64,000 nt of DNA, taken from positions 490,619-554,618 of the forward strand of contig NZ_JAFEMW010000004.1 in assembly GCF_016892625.1 (NCBI RefSeq). The letters run 5' to 3'. The stretch comes from Brevibacterium sp. RIT 803 (lineage in GTDB: Bacteria; Actinomycetota; Actinomycetes; Actinomycetales; Brevibacteriaceae). The notes beneath the pieces were generated by a model. That model saw only the letters and a program-made list of their open reading frames with translations. It did no database searches and had not been told where the DNA came from. Below are positions 35,614 through 43,923 of the stretch, piece after piece. The translations under genes were made by a program, and so were the position numbers. Positions within the stretch are counted from its first letter, which is position 1. The number at the start of each line of letters is the position of its first letter.

Positions 35614-36069
35614 TCAGACTCCGGAACTCGGGGCTTCGTTTCGGGGCTCGTCCTCGGCACTGTCGCTGTCGGTGCGGTTGTCGCCGGCCGCTTCCCCTGC
35701 CGAGGTGTCGCCCGAGGTGACATCGGCATCGGGATCTTCGCCGTTGGCTTCGGCGATGCGACGACGCGCGATCTCCTTCGGATCATCGACCATGTCGATC
35801 TCCGCGTCGACGCGGTACTTGCGGGACTTCCTCCGACCTATCCAATCGAGGAGCACCGCCAGCAGACCGCCGAGGAACAGTCCGCCCACGGCGAGGACGA
35901 GCAGCAGCAGCCCCGCTCCCTTGGCCACTGTGTAGCCGGTGGGCATCGCTTCGGGATCGACGAAGAGGGTGAGCACACCCGCGACGAGTACGCCGAGGAT
36001 CGCGCCCAGTCCCATGAATACCGAGTACTTGGGGCTGCGACGAACGGCGACGTCGATCTGGTCCTTCAT
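35614..36069 (-). CDS. Small two-helix membrane protein next to purF
   Basis: A 151-residue protein: a short N-terminal cytosolic part (VAVRRSPKYSVFMGLG), two membrane helices at about 17-37 and 49-75, a basic stop-transfer stretch (RRKSRKYR), then an acidic, Ser/Asp/Glu-rich C-terminal tail of about 65 residues. Similar short proteins sit upstream of purF in many Actinobacteria; none has a known function. It lies 44 bases upstream of purF on the same strand and may share its transcript. Confidence 0.75.
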   Translation of the reverse strand: MKDQIDVAVRRSPKYSVFMGLGAILGVLVAGVLTLFVDPEAMPTGYTVAKGAGLLLLVLAVGGLFLGGLLAVLLDWIGRRKSRKYRVDAEIDMVDDPKEIARRRIAEANGEDPDADVTSGDTSAGEAAGDNRTDSDSAEDEPRNEAPSSGV

Positions 36070-36229
36070 GATCTCCTTGGGCAGCAGTGTCGGTGGCGGG
36101 CCGTTGGTGCCCGCATTTCACGTCGCGGACAGTCTAGTCGAGAACTCTTTCGCCGACTCCCAGGCAGTTATGCGGCCGATCCCATAAGGTGGAAGCAGAC
36201 ACAGTAAGGCTTCTCACATAGGGGTGGAC

Positions 36230-37210
36230 ATGTCTCATACGATCATCGTCGGAGTCGACGGCTCCGCCAACAGTCAATGCGCACTGCAGTGGGCGATCAA
36301 ACACGCACAGCTGACCTCCTCCGAGATTCGCCTCGTGGCGGCATACACCGTGCCCGGCGTCAATATGACCCAAGCGGATATCGTCTACCCGGCCGACTTC
36401 GACACGGAGGTCAAGCGGTCGGTGCAGAAGCTCGTCGACGACAACGCACGAACCGTCACCGATGCCTCGGTGCCGGTGTCGACCGTGGTCTTCCCGGGAG
36501 ATGCCTCTGGGGCTTTGGTCGACAACTCGAAGAATGCCGATCTCGCGGTCATCGGCGCTCGTGGTCGCGGCGGGTTCGCCGGCCGCCTGCTGGGGTCCGT
36601 GGCCTTGGCGATGCCCGCGCACGGTCATTGCCCCACTGTGGTCATCCCCAGCACCTGGCCCCAACGCCCGATGCCCGAGCGGCCCCTGCCGATCGACCTG
36701 CCTGTGCGTTCCTCCGATGTGCAGACGGCCACCGCCGAATCCGGTGACAGGCGCCCCGACTTCACCGGTGAGATCGTCGCCGCGATCGATCCTTTCGAGA
36801 CCGATGGGCCGGTCCTGCGTGAAGCCGCGCTGCAGGCTCGGATCTATGACCAGCCGCTGCACCTGGTCGGCATCACCGCGGCCCACGTGCTCTCGCCGGA
36901 ATGGATGCCCAGCGAAACGCATCTCGAGAAGATGTACGACGAAGCCGTGACCTCTCGAGAAGAAGCCGTGCAGTCCCTCCAAGAGGAGTTCCCCGAGGTT
37001 GACGTTCGCTGGTCGATCTTCGATGCCCCCGCCACCGAGGTGCTCATCAGTGCCACCTACACCGCCGAACTCATGATCATCGGCTCCCGCGGCCGCGGCG
37101 GTTTCGTGTCGACGATCCTCGGGTCGACTTCCCAGGCCGTCCTCTCACACGCTGTGTGCCCGACCCGAGTGGTGCGCGTGCTCCGCCGGAAGGCGGCGAA
37201 GAAGCGCTGA
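36230..37210 (+). CDS. Universal stress protein, tandem Usp domains
   Basis: A 326-residue cytosolic protein with two UspA domains, about 1-145 and 172-322. Each ends in the ATP-binding loop: GARGRGGFAGRLLGSV and GSRGRGGFVSTILGST (G-x2-G-x9-G-S/T). The first begins with IIVGVDGSANS, the second with VAAIDPF, so the first keeps the usual nucleotide-binding Asp pattern. Tandem Usp proteins of Actinobacteria are linked to hypoxia and stationary-phase stress. ATG 36230 has AGGGG upstream. Probably monocistronic, with a long hairpin after it. Confidence 0.9.
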   Translation: MSHTIIVGVDGSANSQCALQWAIKHAQLTSSEIRLVAAYTVPGVNMTQADIVYPADFDTEVKRSVQKLVDDNARTVTDASVPVSTVVFPGDASGALVDNSKNADLAVIGARGRGGFAGRLLGSVALAMPAHGHCPTVVIPSTWPQRPMPERPLPIDLPVRSSDVQTATAESGDRRPDFTGEIVAAIDPFETDGPVLREAALQARIYDQPLHLVGITAAHVLSPEWMPSETHLEKMYDEAVTSREEAVQSLQEEFPEVDVRWSIFDAPATEVLISATYTAELMIIGSRGRGGFVSTILGSTSQAVLSHAVCPTRVVRVLRRKAAKKR

Positions 37211-37251
37211 AGCTGCGCCGCCACTACCGCGCTGTGACTCCCACTCCATTG

Positions 37252-37313
37252 CCGCTGGGTGAAAGTGCTGGCGTAGGGCACAAGTGCTCAACCTCAGCAC
37301 TTCTGCCCAGCGG
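37252..37313. terminator. Long hairpin terminator between Usp and EamA genes
   Basis: CCGCTGGG-tga-AAGTGCTG pairs with CAGCACTT-ctg-CCCAGCGG, two perfect 8-bp stems separated by a symmetric 3x3 internal loop, between convergent genes. Confidence 0.75.
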
Positions 37314-37339
37314 TGGCCTGGGGTGGGAATCTGGGAATC

Positions 37340-38257
37340 TCACCCGAGGGCGATGAGGCCGATGCCGGCGACGACGACCACCGCGCCGGTCAGCTTCATG
37401 CCGATGTTCTTCTCCCCGAAGATCCACCAGGCCAGCAGTGTGCCGACGATGATGGAGGTCTCCCGCACGGGAGCGACAAGGGACACCGGCGCCTGCTGCA
37501 TCGCATACAGGACGAGCAGGTACGCCAGCGGGGAGAGGATGGCGACGGTGAGCAGGGCCCGTTTGTGTCCGACCAGGATCGCTGTGAAGTCCGCGCGACG
37601 TCCTGCACCTCCAGGGATCGTCACGATGCCCAACGCCATGATGGTCGCGACGCAGATTTCGGAGAGGGCGAAGTAGAGCAGCGGTGAGTCGGTGATGTGG
37701 TTGACGGAGAAGTCGTCCCACAGGGTGTACGAGGCGATGAAGGTTCCGATCAGGCCGCCCCAGGCCAGACCACGTCCCACGCCGTGGCTGTTTGTCCCGT
37801 AACCTCCGTTCGTCGTCCGGCCTCCGCCCACCCGCTTCGGGTGCACGGTCACGACCGCGATGCCGGCGAGGACGATGAAGGCGCCGATGGTCTCCGGTGC
37901 TGTGGGCCGCTCACCCAGGAACAGCACTGCGACGATGATCGTGATGATCGGCCCGACCCCGCGAGCCGTGGGATAGACGACGCCCAAAGGGGCATGGTCA
38001 TAGCCGGACTGCAGGGACACAGAATAGGCGATGTGGAAGACCGCGCTGAGGGCGGCGGCGCCCAGCAGGCTCAGACTGAACTCATGTGTTCCGGAGACGA
38101 GCAGCCAGATCGCGATGGGGGCCAGCAGGATCGCCGACAGCCCGTGATAGGCCAGCACGAAGGCATAGCCCTTGCCGGACACCGACTTCGCCGCGATGTT
38201 CCACAGGGCATGGGCGAGTGAGGCGAAGAGCACCAGCCCGAGGACGGCAGGAGTCAT
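37340..38257 (-). CDS. EamA-family transporter (third copy)
   Basis: A 305-residue membrane protein, ten helices in two EamA repeats. YPTARGVGPIITIIVAVLFLGE and LVAPVRETSIIVGTLLAWWI are the repeat-end signatures. A longer than usual cytosolic linker (about 140-165, Gly/Asn-rich) separates the repeats. It differs clearly from the other two EamA proteins in this window, so it is not a recent duplicate. Substrate unknown. It ends near the hairpin at 37252-37313 and begins 38 bases from the stop of the aldehyde dehydrogenase on the same strand. Confidence 0.87.
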   Translation of the reverse strand: MTPAVLGLVLFASLAHALWNIAAKSVSGKGYAFVLAYHGLSAILLAPIAIWLLVSGTHEFSLSLLGAAALSAVFHIAYSVSLQSGYDHAPLGVVYPTARGVGPIITIIVAVLFLGERPTAPETIGAFIVLAGIAVVTVHPKRVGGGRTTNGGYGTNSHGVGRGLAWGGLIGTFIASYTLWDDFSVNHITDSPLLYFALSEICVATIMALGIVTIPGGAGRRADFTAILVGHKRALLTVAILSPLAYLLVLYAMQQAPVSLVAPVRETSIIVGTLLAWWIFGEKNIGMKLTGAVVVVAGIGLIALG

Positions 38258-38295
38258 CGACGACCGTGACCAGTCCGCATCACAGCGTCAGAACC

Positions 38296-39738
38296 TCACA
38301 GCTTCACGACAACGGTCTTCGTCTGCGTGTACTCATCGAAGGCTTCGATGGACTTCTCACGGCCGTAGCCGGACTTCTTGAACCCGCCGAAGGGCAGCTC
38401 CACGCCCCCGCCGGCACCGTAGGTGTTGATGAAGACCTGCCCGGCTTCGACCTCGGCGGCGACTCGGTGAGCCCGGGAGATGTTCTGCGTCCACAGGGCC
38501 GAGACCAAGCCATAGTCGGTGCCGTTGGCCAAAGAGATCGCCTCCTCTTCGTCGCCGAAGGTCATGGCCACGACGACGGGGCCGAAGACCTCCTCCTGCG
38601 CGATCCTCGACCCCGGGGACACATTGTCCACGAGCGTCGGAGTGATGAAGGCGCCGCCGGTGAGGTCCTCGGCGAGACCTTCGGGCCTGGTCCCTCCGGT
38701 GATGATCTGGGCGTTGCCGATGTCGGAGAGGAACCCTTCGACGCGGGACTGCTGCTTCTTCGAGATGAGGGGTCCGAGCATCGGGTCGTCGATGCCGTAG
38801 CCGATGGTGACTTTCTCCATCGCGGCTGCCATCTTCTCCACCACCTCGGCGTGGATGTCCTGGGCGACGATGAGTCGGGACCCGGCCGAGCAGGTCTGGC
38901 CGGCGTTCTGGATGATCGAACGCATCAGGGACGGGACCGCCGCGTCGACATCGGCATCGGAGAAGACGACGTTCGCGGACTTTCCGCCCAGTTCGAGCAC
39001 CGTCGGGATGACCCGTTCGGCGGCGGCATGGGCGATCTGCGAACCGATCTGAGTCGAGCCGACGAATCCCAGGTGAGCGATGCCCGGGTGGGCTGCCAAC
39101 GCGGCCCCCGCCTCGGCGCCCAGGCCTGTGACCACGTTGAACGCACCGGCAGGAAAACCAACGGAATGGATGAGTTCGGCCAGGCGGACCGTGGAGCGCG
39201 GCGTCTCGTCGGCGGGTTTGGCCACCGCGCAGTTGCCGGTGGCCAGCGAGGTCGCGGCGGCGCGTCCGATAAGTTGGAGCGGGTAGTTCCAGGCAACGAT
39301 GTGCCCTGTCACGCCGTAGGGTTCGCGGCGCGTGTAGACGTGCATGTCCTCGGCCATGGGGATCGAGTGCCCGTAGTAGGACTCGATGGTGTGGCCGTAG
39401 AACTCGAAGTAGCGGGCGCAGACGTCAACATCGGCGTAGGCCTGGGTCAGCGGTTTGCCGGTGTCCTCGGATTCCAGTGCGGCCATCTCGTCGCGGTTGG
39501 CTCGGATCACTTCGGCGGTGGTGACGAGCAGCTTCGACCGCTGCTCGGTGCTCGAGCGCCTCCATTCCCTCTGCGCCCGGGCCGCTGCCTTGACCGCACG
39601 GTCGACCTCGTCGGCTCCGCCGCGGGAGACATCGCCGAGGTGTTCGCCAGTGGCCGGGTCGACGTTGGCGTAGGTGGTCAGGGAGGGAACATGGCGACCG
39701 CCGATGAATGAGGTGGTCTGGGTGATCTGGGCGTTCAT
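38296..39738 (-). CDS. Aldehyde dehydrogenase (betaine/amino-aldehyde type)
   Basis: A 480-residue NAD(P)-dependent enzyme. [16 protein letters not shown] (general-base Glu) and NAGQTCSAGS (nucleophilic Cys) are present, and PFGGFKKSGYGRE ends the oligomerisation region. Similarity of pattern is to betaine-aldehyde and gamma-aminobutyraldehyde dehydrogenases. Its start overlaps the stop of the sterol-carrier-like gene by four bases (ATGA). No regulator is adjacent. It is one of three aldehyde dehydrogenases in the window, and could serve either polyamine locus or an unrelated aldehyde. Confidence 0.88.
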   Translation of the reverse strand: MNAQITQTTSFIGGRHVPSLTTYANVDPATGEHLGDVSRGGADEVDRAVKAAARAQREWRRSSTEQRSKLLVTTAEVIRANRDEMAALESEDTGKPLTQAYADVDVCARYFEFYGHTIESYYGHSIPMAEDMHVYTRREPYGVTGHIVAWNYPLQLIGRAAATSLATGNCAVAKPADETPRSTVRLAELIHSVGFPAGAFNVVTGLGAEAGAALAAHPGIAHLGFVGSTQIGSQIAHAAAERVIPTVLELGGKSANVVFSDADVDAAVPSLMRSIIQNAGQTCSAGSRLIVAQDIHAEVVEKMAAAMEKVTIGYGIDDPMLGPLISKKQQSRVEGFLSDIGNAQIITGGTRPEGLAEDLTGGAFITPTLVDNVSPGSRIAQEEVFGPVVVAMTFGDEEEAISLANGTDYGLVSALWTQNISRAHRVAAEVEAGQVFINTYGAGGGVELPFGGFKKSGYGREKSIEAFDEYTQTKTVVVKL

Positions 39739-40136
39739 CGCCGACCTTCCAATTCTGCTGAGGTGTACAGGGGAACGAAGTCGCTGATGTCGGCGCGTGT
39801 GCCCGAGGCATCAACCGCACCCTCGGCGAGCGCGGCGGAGAATTCGGTCGTGCCGGTCACGATCTCCAACCACACCTGCGCCGAGGTTTCGACGACGTTG
39901 GGCGGTGTGCCGCGGGTGTGCCGGGGCCCGGGAATGCACTGGGTGACACCGAAGGGCGGGACGCGGACTTCGACGCTGTTGCCCTCCGCCCGTGACGCGA
40001 GCTCCTCTAACGTGAACCGCACAGCCGTGGCCAGCGTCGACCGGTCTGCCGGTGCCGCGTCGGCCTCGGAGTGGGCCACCCACATCTCGAGTGCGTTGCG
40101 CCCCTCGTCGGGGTCAATCCTTCTGCGAATCGCCAT
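39735..40136 (-). CDS. Sterol carrier (SCP2-like) family protein
   Basis: A 133-residue protein like the small 'sterol carrier family' proteins of Actinobacteria, related to the SCP2/MDMPI C-terminal fold. The IDPDEGRNALEMWV start, VEVRVPPFGVTQC core and the VWLEIVTG strand followed by a helix (FSAALAEGAVDASG) fit. The family is thought to bind hydrophobic ligands or act with mycothiol; its role is unknown. It overlaps the aldehyde dehydrogenase by four bases and is 15 bases after the asparaginase gene, so the three form an operon. Confidence 0.72.
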   Translation of the reverse strand: MAIRRRIDPDEGRNALEMWVAHSEADAAPADRSTLATAVRFTLEELASRAEGNSVEVRVPPFGVTQCIPGPRHTRGTPPNVVETSAQVWLEIVTGTTEFSAALAEGAVDASGTRADISDFVPLYTSAELEGRR

Positions 40137-40151
40137 CAGTGACTCTCCCTC

Positions 40152-41279
40152 TTACCTGATCTTCGCTACATCTTCGCCCAGCCCAAGCCTGCCCACAATG
40201 CCCGTCCGTCCCTCGGAATCGGTGCCGCCGGTGATCGGGTCGACGATGTGCGGGTACAAGTCCTCGAGTGTGCATTCGCTCATCGCGGAGACCCGGTGCT
40301 TGTCGTCGAACGCGCCGGCCAGCTCCAGCAGGTTGAGCGCGACCCACGTCGTGGGTCGCGAAGATCCGTCGAGGCATTTCAGAGCGACCGAGTACCCGGA
40401 TTTCGTCGACATCGCGATGACGCCTTCGGCCCCGCCCTTAGAGAAGACGCCGAGGCTTTCGATGACCGTCGTATTCGGTTTGCCGTGGCCTTCGATCGCC
40501 CAGGGTTCAGCGAAGACGGCGTGCATGAGCGTGCGGGCCTCGCTGGCGTAGGAGGCATACGGCTCCCTCGCCGAGGTGGTCCTCGGGTCCTCGTCTGCAG
40601 TGGCAGCGTCTGCACTGCCCAGTCGCACCACACGACCGATCGCTCGGGCCAGCCCGGTGAGGCTGAGTGCGAAGACTGGGGCACCGCAGCCGTCCGTGCC
40701 CACGGCTGCCGGCGCCTCACCGGCGAAGGCTTCGACCACCTCGGCGACCCTCTTCTGCACGGGATGGTTCGGGTCGAGGTAACTTGCGGACTCCGCACCG
40801 ATGGCCGTCGCGGCCATGAGGAACGCCGCATGCTTACCGGAGCAGTTGAAGTACAGGGGCGATGCCGGATCAGCGTCGTGTCGCCCGAGATGACGTGCGG
40901 TCTCCTGGAGGCTCCGACGGAAGGCACCATCGGCGGGGTGAGCGGACGGGCACTGCAGGTCATCCACACTCAAGCCGGCGGATTCGAGCATCCCGGCAAC
41001 CGCCTCGGCGTGGCCGGCCTCGCATTTGTGGGACGCGGTCGCCAGTGCCGCCCAGGTGCCGGACACCTGCGCTCCGAGACTCATCGCGGCAATGGCCTGC
41101 AGCGGTTTGAGGCTCGACCGGGTGAACACCGGAGCCTCCGGCGCACCCAGGCTGATCAGGGGTGATCCATCCGGGTCGAGGACGACGGCGGAACCGATGT
41201 GGCGGGATTCGACGAACCCGCTGCGCTCGACGACGGCCAACTCGGCGGCGTCGGCGGAAACGAAAGTGGAACGAGTCAC
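40152..41279 (-). CDS. L-asparaginase, Rhizobium etli type (class 3)
   Basis: A 375-residue asparaginase II family member. Key residues match the R. etli enzyme: the SxxK pair Ser55-Lys58 in TRSSLKPLQ, Ser83 in ASHKCEAGH, and the zinc-site candidates Cys146 and Lys149 (NCSGKH) with Cys198 (TDGCGAP). This class is unrelated to the E. coli enzyme used in medicine. It hydrolyses asparagine to aspartate and ammonia in the cytosol. Start GTG 41279. It is divergent from purD-purC by 33 bases and leads an operon with the SCP-like and aldehyde dehydrogenase genes. Confidence 0.87.
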   Translation of the reverse strand: MTRSTFVSADAAELAVVERSGFVESRHIGSAVVLDPDGSPLISLGAPEAPVFTRSSLKPLQAIAAMSLGAQVSGTWAALATASHKCEAGHAEAVAGMLESAGLSVDDLQCPSAHPADGAFRRSLQETARHLGRHDADPASPLYFNCSGKHAAFLMAATAIGAESASYLDPNHPVQKRVAEVVEAFAGEAPAAVGTDGCGAPVFALSLTGLARAIGRVVRLGSADAATADEDPRTTSAREPYASYASEARTLMHAVFAEPWAIEGHGKPNTTVIESLGVFSKGGAEGVIAMSTKSGYSVALKCLDGSSRPTTWVALNLLELAGAFDDKHRVSAMSECTLEDLYPHIVDPITGGTDSEGRTGIVGRLGLGEDVAKIR

Positions 41280-41312
41280 GCACTCAAGCCTACGACCTTA
41301 TAGGCTGGTGGG

Positions 41313-43580
41313 GTGAAGGTTCTTGTCATCGGTTCGGGCTCCCGCGAACACGCCCTCGTCCTTGCTCTCAGTCGCGACCCCCAGGTCGACGCCGTCATCG
41401 CCGCACCCGGCAACCCGGGAATCGCAGCGATCGCGCACACCGAAGCCGTCGATATGAACGACTCCACCGCAGTCACGGCACTGGCGGAGGAACTCGACGT
41501 CGACCTCGTGGTCATCGGCCCCGAAGCGCCACTGGTCGCCGGGGTCGCCGACGCCCTGCGTGAGTCCTCGTTCCCGGTCTTCGGGCCCAGTTCCCAGGCC
41601 GCGGTCCTCGAAGGCTCGAAGGCGTTCGCCAAGGAGGTCATGGAGTCCGCGAATGTGCCCACCGCACGCACCGTGGTCGCCTATACCTCCGAAGAGGCGG
41701 CCGCCGCTCTGGATGACTTCGGTGCTCCGTACGTGGTCAAGGCCGATGGCCTGGCCGCGGGCAAGGGCGTCGTCGTGACCTCCGACCGCGCCGAGGCCCT
41801 GGCCCACGCCAGCTCCTGCCTCGAGGTCTCAGACAGGGTCGTCATCGAGGATTATCTCGACGGCCCCGAGGTCTCCCTCTTCGTCCTCTGCGACGGCCAG
41901 CACACTCTGCCGCTGGCTCCCGCTCAGGATTTCAAGCGCATCGGCGATGGTGACAGCGGCCCGAACACCGGTGGCATGGGCGCCTACTCACCGCTGCCGT
42001 GGCTCCCGGCCGGCACGGTCGACGACATCGTCAACACAGTCGCCCAGCCGGTCGTCGATGAGATGACCCGCCGCGGCACCCCGTTCGTCGGACTTCTCTA
42101 CTGCGGGCTCGCCCTGACCTCGAAGGGCATGCGGGTCGTCGAGTTCAACGTCCGCTTCGGCGATCCAGAGACCCAGTCCGTGCTCTCACGTCTGCGCAGC
42201 CCGCTGGGCCAGACCATGCTCGCCGCCGCCGAGGGACGCCTCGACGAGGTCGGTGAACTCGACTGGGATCCGCGCACCTCGGTGACCGTGGTCATGGCCG
42301 CCGAGAACTACCCGAACACACCGCGCACCGGCGACATCATCCGCGGCCTCAACACGGCCGATGGGCTCGAGGACGTCCACATCCTCCACGCCGGGACCGC
42401 TCGTGCCACAGACACGGGCGCCGGATTCGCCCCCGAGGACACCGTCATCTCCGAGGACGTCGCCGAGACCGGAGACATCGTCACCGCCGGCGGACGCGTG
42501 CTCTCCGTCGTCTCGCTGGGCACAGGACTCCATGAAGCCCGGGCCAAGGCCTACGCGGCTGTGGACGAGGTCAAGTGGGACGGTGAGCAGCACCGCACCG
42601 ACATCGCCGAGGTGGCCGCTCGCGGGCAGATCACCGTGGCCGACATCTACCCTGCACCCGAAGAGGCAACGGCCGCGGCGGGGCTCGACTCCACGGCGCC
42701 CGAACTTCCGGGGTGGACGCATGTCTACTCGGGCAAGGTCCGCGACCTCTACATTCCCGACACGGCCGCCGATGCGGCTTCGGCGAAGCAGCTGCTCATG
42801 GTCGCCTCGGATCGCATCTCCGCCTATGACTGGGTTCTCGACTCCGAGATCCCGGACAAGGGGAAGGTGCTGACCGGGCTGAGCCTGTGGTGGTTCGACC
42901 AGCTCTCCGAGGTCATCGGCAACCATGTCATCAGCTCCGATGTTCCTGAGGCAGTGGCCGGTCGCGGCCTCATCGTCAAGAACCTGTCGATGCTGCCCAT
43001 CGAATGCGTGGCCCGCGGCTACCTCACCGGCTCCGGGATGGCTGACTACAAGGCCACGGGCTCCGTGTGCGGAATCCAGCTGCCGGCGGGCCTCATCGAA
43101 GCCGACCGCTTGGAGCCTGCGATCTTCACGCCCGCGACCAAGGCTGATCTGGGAGACCACGACGAGAACGTCAGCTTCGCCCAGATCACAGAGACCATCG
43201 GCACCGAGGCAGCCGAGAAGGTCCGCGACCTGACGATCGAGATCTACCAGCGGGCCGAAGCGATCGCCCGTGAACGCGGCATCATCCTCGCCGACACGAA
43301 GTTCGAGTTCGGGACACTGCCTGACGGGACGATGGTCCTCGGCGACGAGGTGCTGACCCCGGATTCCTCGCGCTTCTGGGATGCGGCGAGCTACGAATCG
43401 GGTCAGCCGCAGGCGAGCTTCGACAAGCAGTTCGTCCGCGACTGGCTGACTGGTGAGTCCGGCTGGGACAAGTCCTCGGACACTCCCCCACCGCCCCTTC
43501 CCGCCGAGGTGGTCGACAAGACCCGCGCCCGCTACATCGAGGCCTTCGAGAAGCTCACCGGCCAGAAGTTCCCCGGCTGA
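41313..43580 (+). CDS. purD-purC: PurD-PurC fusion: GAR synthetase and SAICAR synthetase
   Basis: A 755-residue bifunctional purine enzyme. Residues 1-438 are GAR synthetase: GSGSREHAL at the start, VVKADGLAAGKGV (ATP-grasp loop), PNTGGMGAYSP and NVRFGDPETQ. A linker of about 30 residues leads to SAICAR synthetase (about 467-755), with SGKVRDLY (473-480), ASDRISAYDW and ARGYLTGSG. In most bacteria these are separate proteins doing non-consecutive steps (2 and 8). The frame is open throughout, so a sequencing artefact is unlikely. The GTG start at 41313 gives the conserved MKVLVIGSG; the ribosome site is weak. Confidence 0.93.
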   Translation: MKVLVIGSGSREHALVLALSRDPQVDAVIAAPGNPGIAAIAHTEAVDMNDSTAVTALAEELDVDLVVIGPEAPLVAGVADALRESSFPVFGPSSQAAVLEGSKAFAKEVMESANVPTARTVVAYTSEEAAAALDDFGAPYVVKADGLAAGKGVVVTSDRAEALAHASSCLEVSDRVVIEDYLDGPEVSLFVLCDGQHTLPLAPAQDFKRIGDGDSGPNTGGMGAYSPLPWLPAGTVDDIVNTVAQPVVDEMTRRGTPFVGLLYCGLALTSKGMRVVEFNVRFGDPETQSVLSRLRSPLGQTMLAAAEGRLDEVGELDWDPRTSVTVVMAAENYPNTPRTGDIIRGLNTADGLEDVHILHAGTARATDTGAGFAPEDTVISEDVAETGDIVTAGGRVLSVVSLGTGLHEARAKAYAAVDEVKWDGEQHRTDIAEVAARGQITVADIYPAPEEATAAAGLDSTAPELPGWTHVYSGKVRDLYIPDTAADAASAKQLLMVASDRISAYDWVLDSEIPDKGKVLTGLSLWWFDQLSEVIGNHVISSDVPEAVAGRGLIVKNLSMLPIECVARGYLTGSGMADYKATGSVCGIQLPAGLIEADRLEPAIFTPATKADLGDHDENVSFAQITETIGTEAAEKVRDLTIEIYQRAEAIARERGIILADTKFEFGTLPDGTMVLGDEVLTPDSSRFWDAASYESGQPQASFDKQFVRDWLTGESGWDKSSDTPPPPLPAEVVDKTRARYIEAFEKLTGQKFPG

Positions 43581-43631
43581 GGCTGGTCACAGCCGGGCCG
43601 CCTCTCACACCGACACACCGCCGCACCGAGA

Positions 43632-43689
43632 CAACGCCGCACCGCCGATACAACACTGCATGAACAGTGGTGTCGGCGGTGCGGCGTTG
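43632..43689 (+). terminator. Large hairpin terminator after purD-purC
   Basis: CAACGCCGCACCGCCGA pairs perfectly with TCGGCGGTGCGGCGTTG (17 bp), and the inner part CACTG/CAGTG continues the stem imperfectly. Confidence 0.8.
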
Positions 43690-43799
43690 CCTCGAGGCGC
43701 GTGCTGACCCCGGCTGCAAGCAACGACATAGCGCGAAAATCGCAGGCGCGACCACTGATTCAGCAGGGGAATATGCTGGGTGGTAATTGTTTTCAGCTC

Positions 43800-43860
43800 G
43801 AATCCGTCTCACACAACGGAATCGGTGGATTCAACCCACTGATTCCGATACTCTGTGTGA
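43800..43860. promoter_or_regulatory. Nested dyads upstream of aldehyde dehydrogenase
   Basis: TCACACA (43809) and TGTGTGA (43854) bracket GGAATC/GATTCC (43818, 43841) and GTGG/CCAC (43825, 43836): a 52-base dyad. GAATCCG at 43800 and GGATTC at 43827 form a second overlapping pair. They lie 64 bases ahead of the start codon. Either an operator cluster or a leader RNA structure. Confidence 0.55.
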
Positions 43861-43923
43861 TCAGGCCCACACTGGTCCGCGCAGGCTCACACACAGACGT
43901 GCAACTCGGTTGGAAGTGACGAC

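Larger units (their letters stand above)
43581..43923. promoter_or_regulatory. Region between purD-purC and the aldehyde dehydrogenase
   Basis: 343 bases without a gene. It holds the purD-purC terminator (43632-43689), an AT-richer stretch at 43720-43800 likely to contain the promoter of the second polyamine locus, and a set of GAATCC-type dyads at 43800-43860 described separately. Confidence 0.6.

Noticed and set aside
24588..38257. Three EamA genes as an amplified array
   Set aside because: They are dispersed, in different contexts, and clearly divergent from each other.
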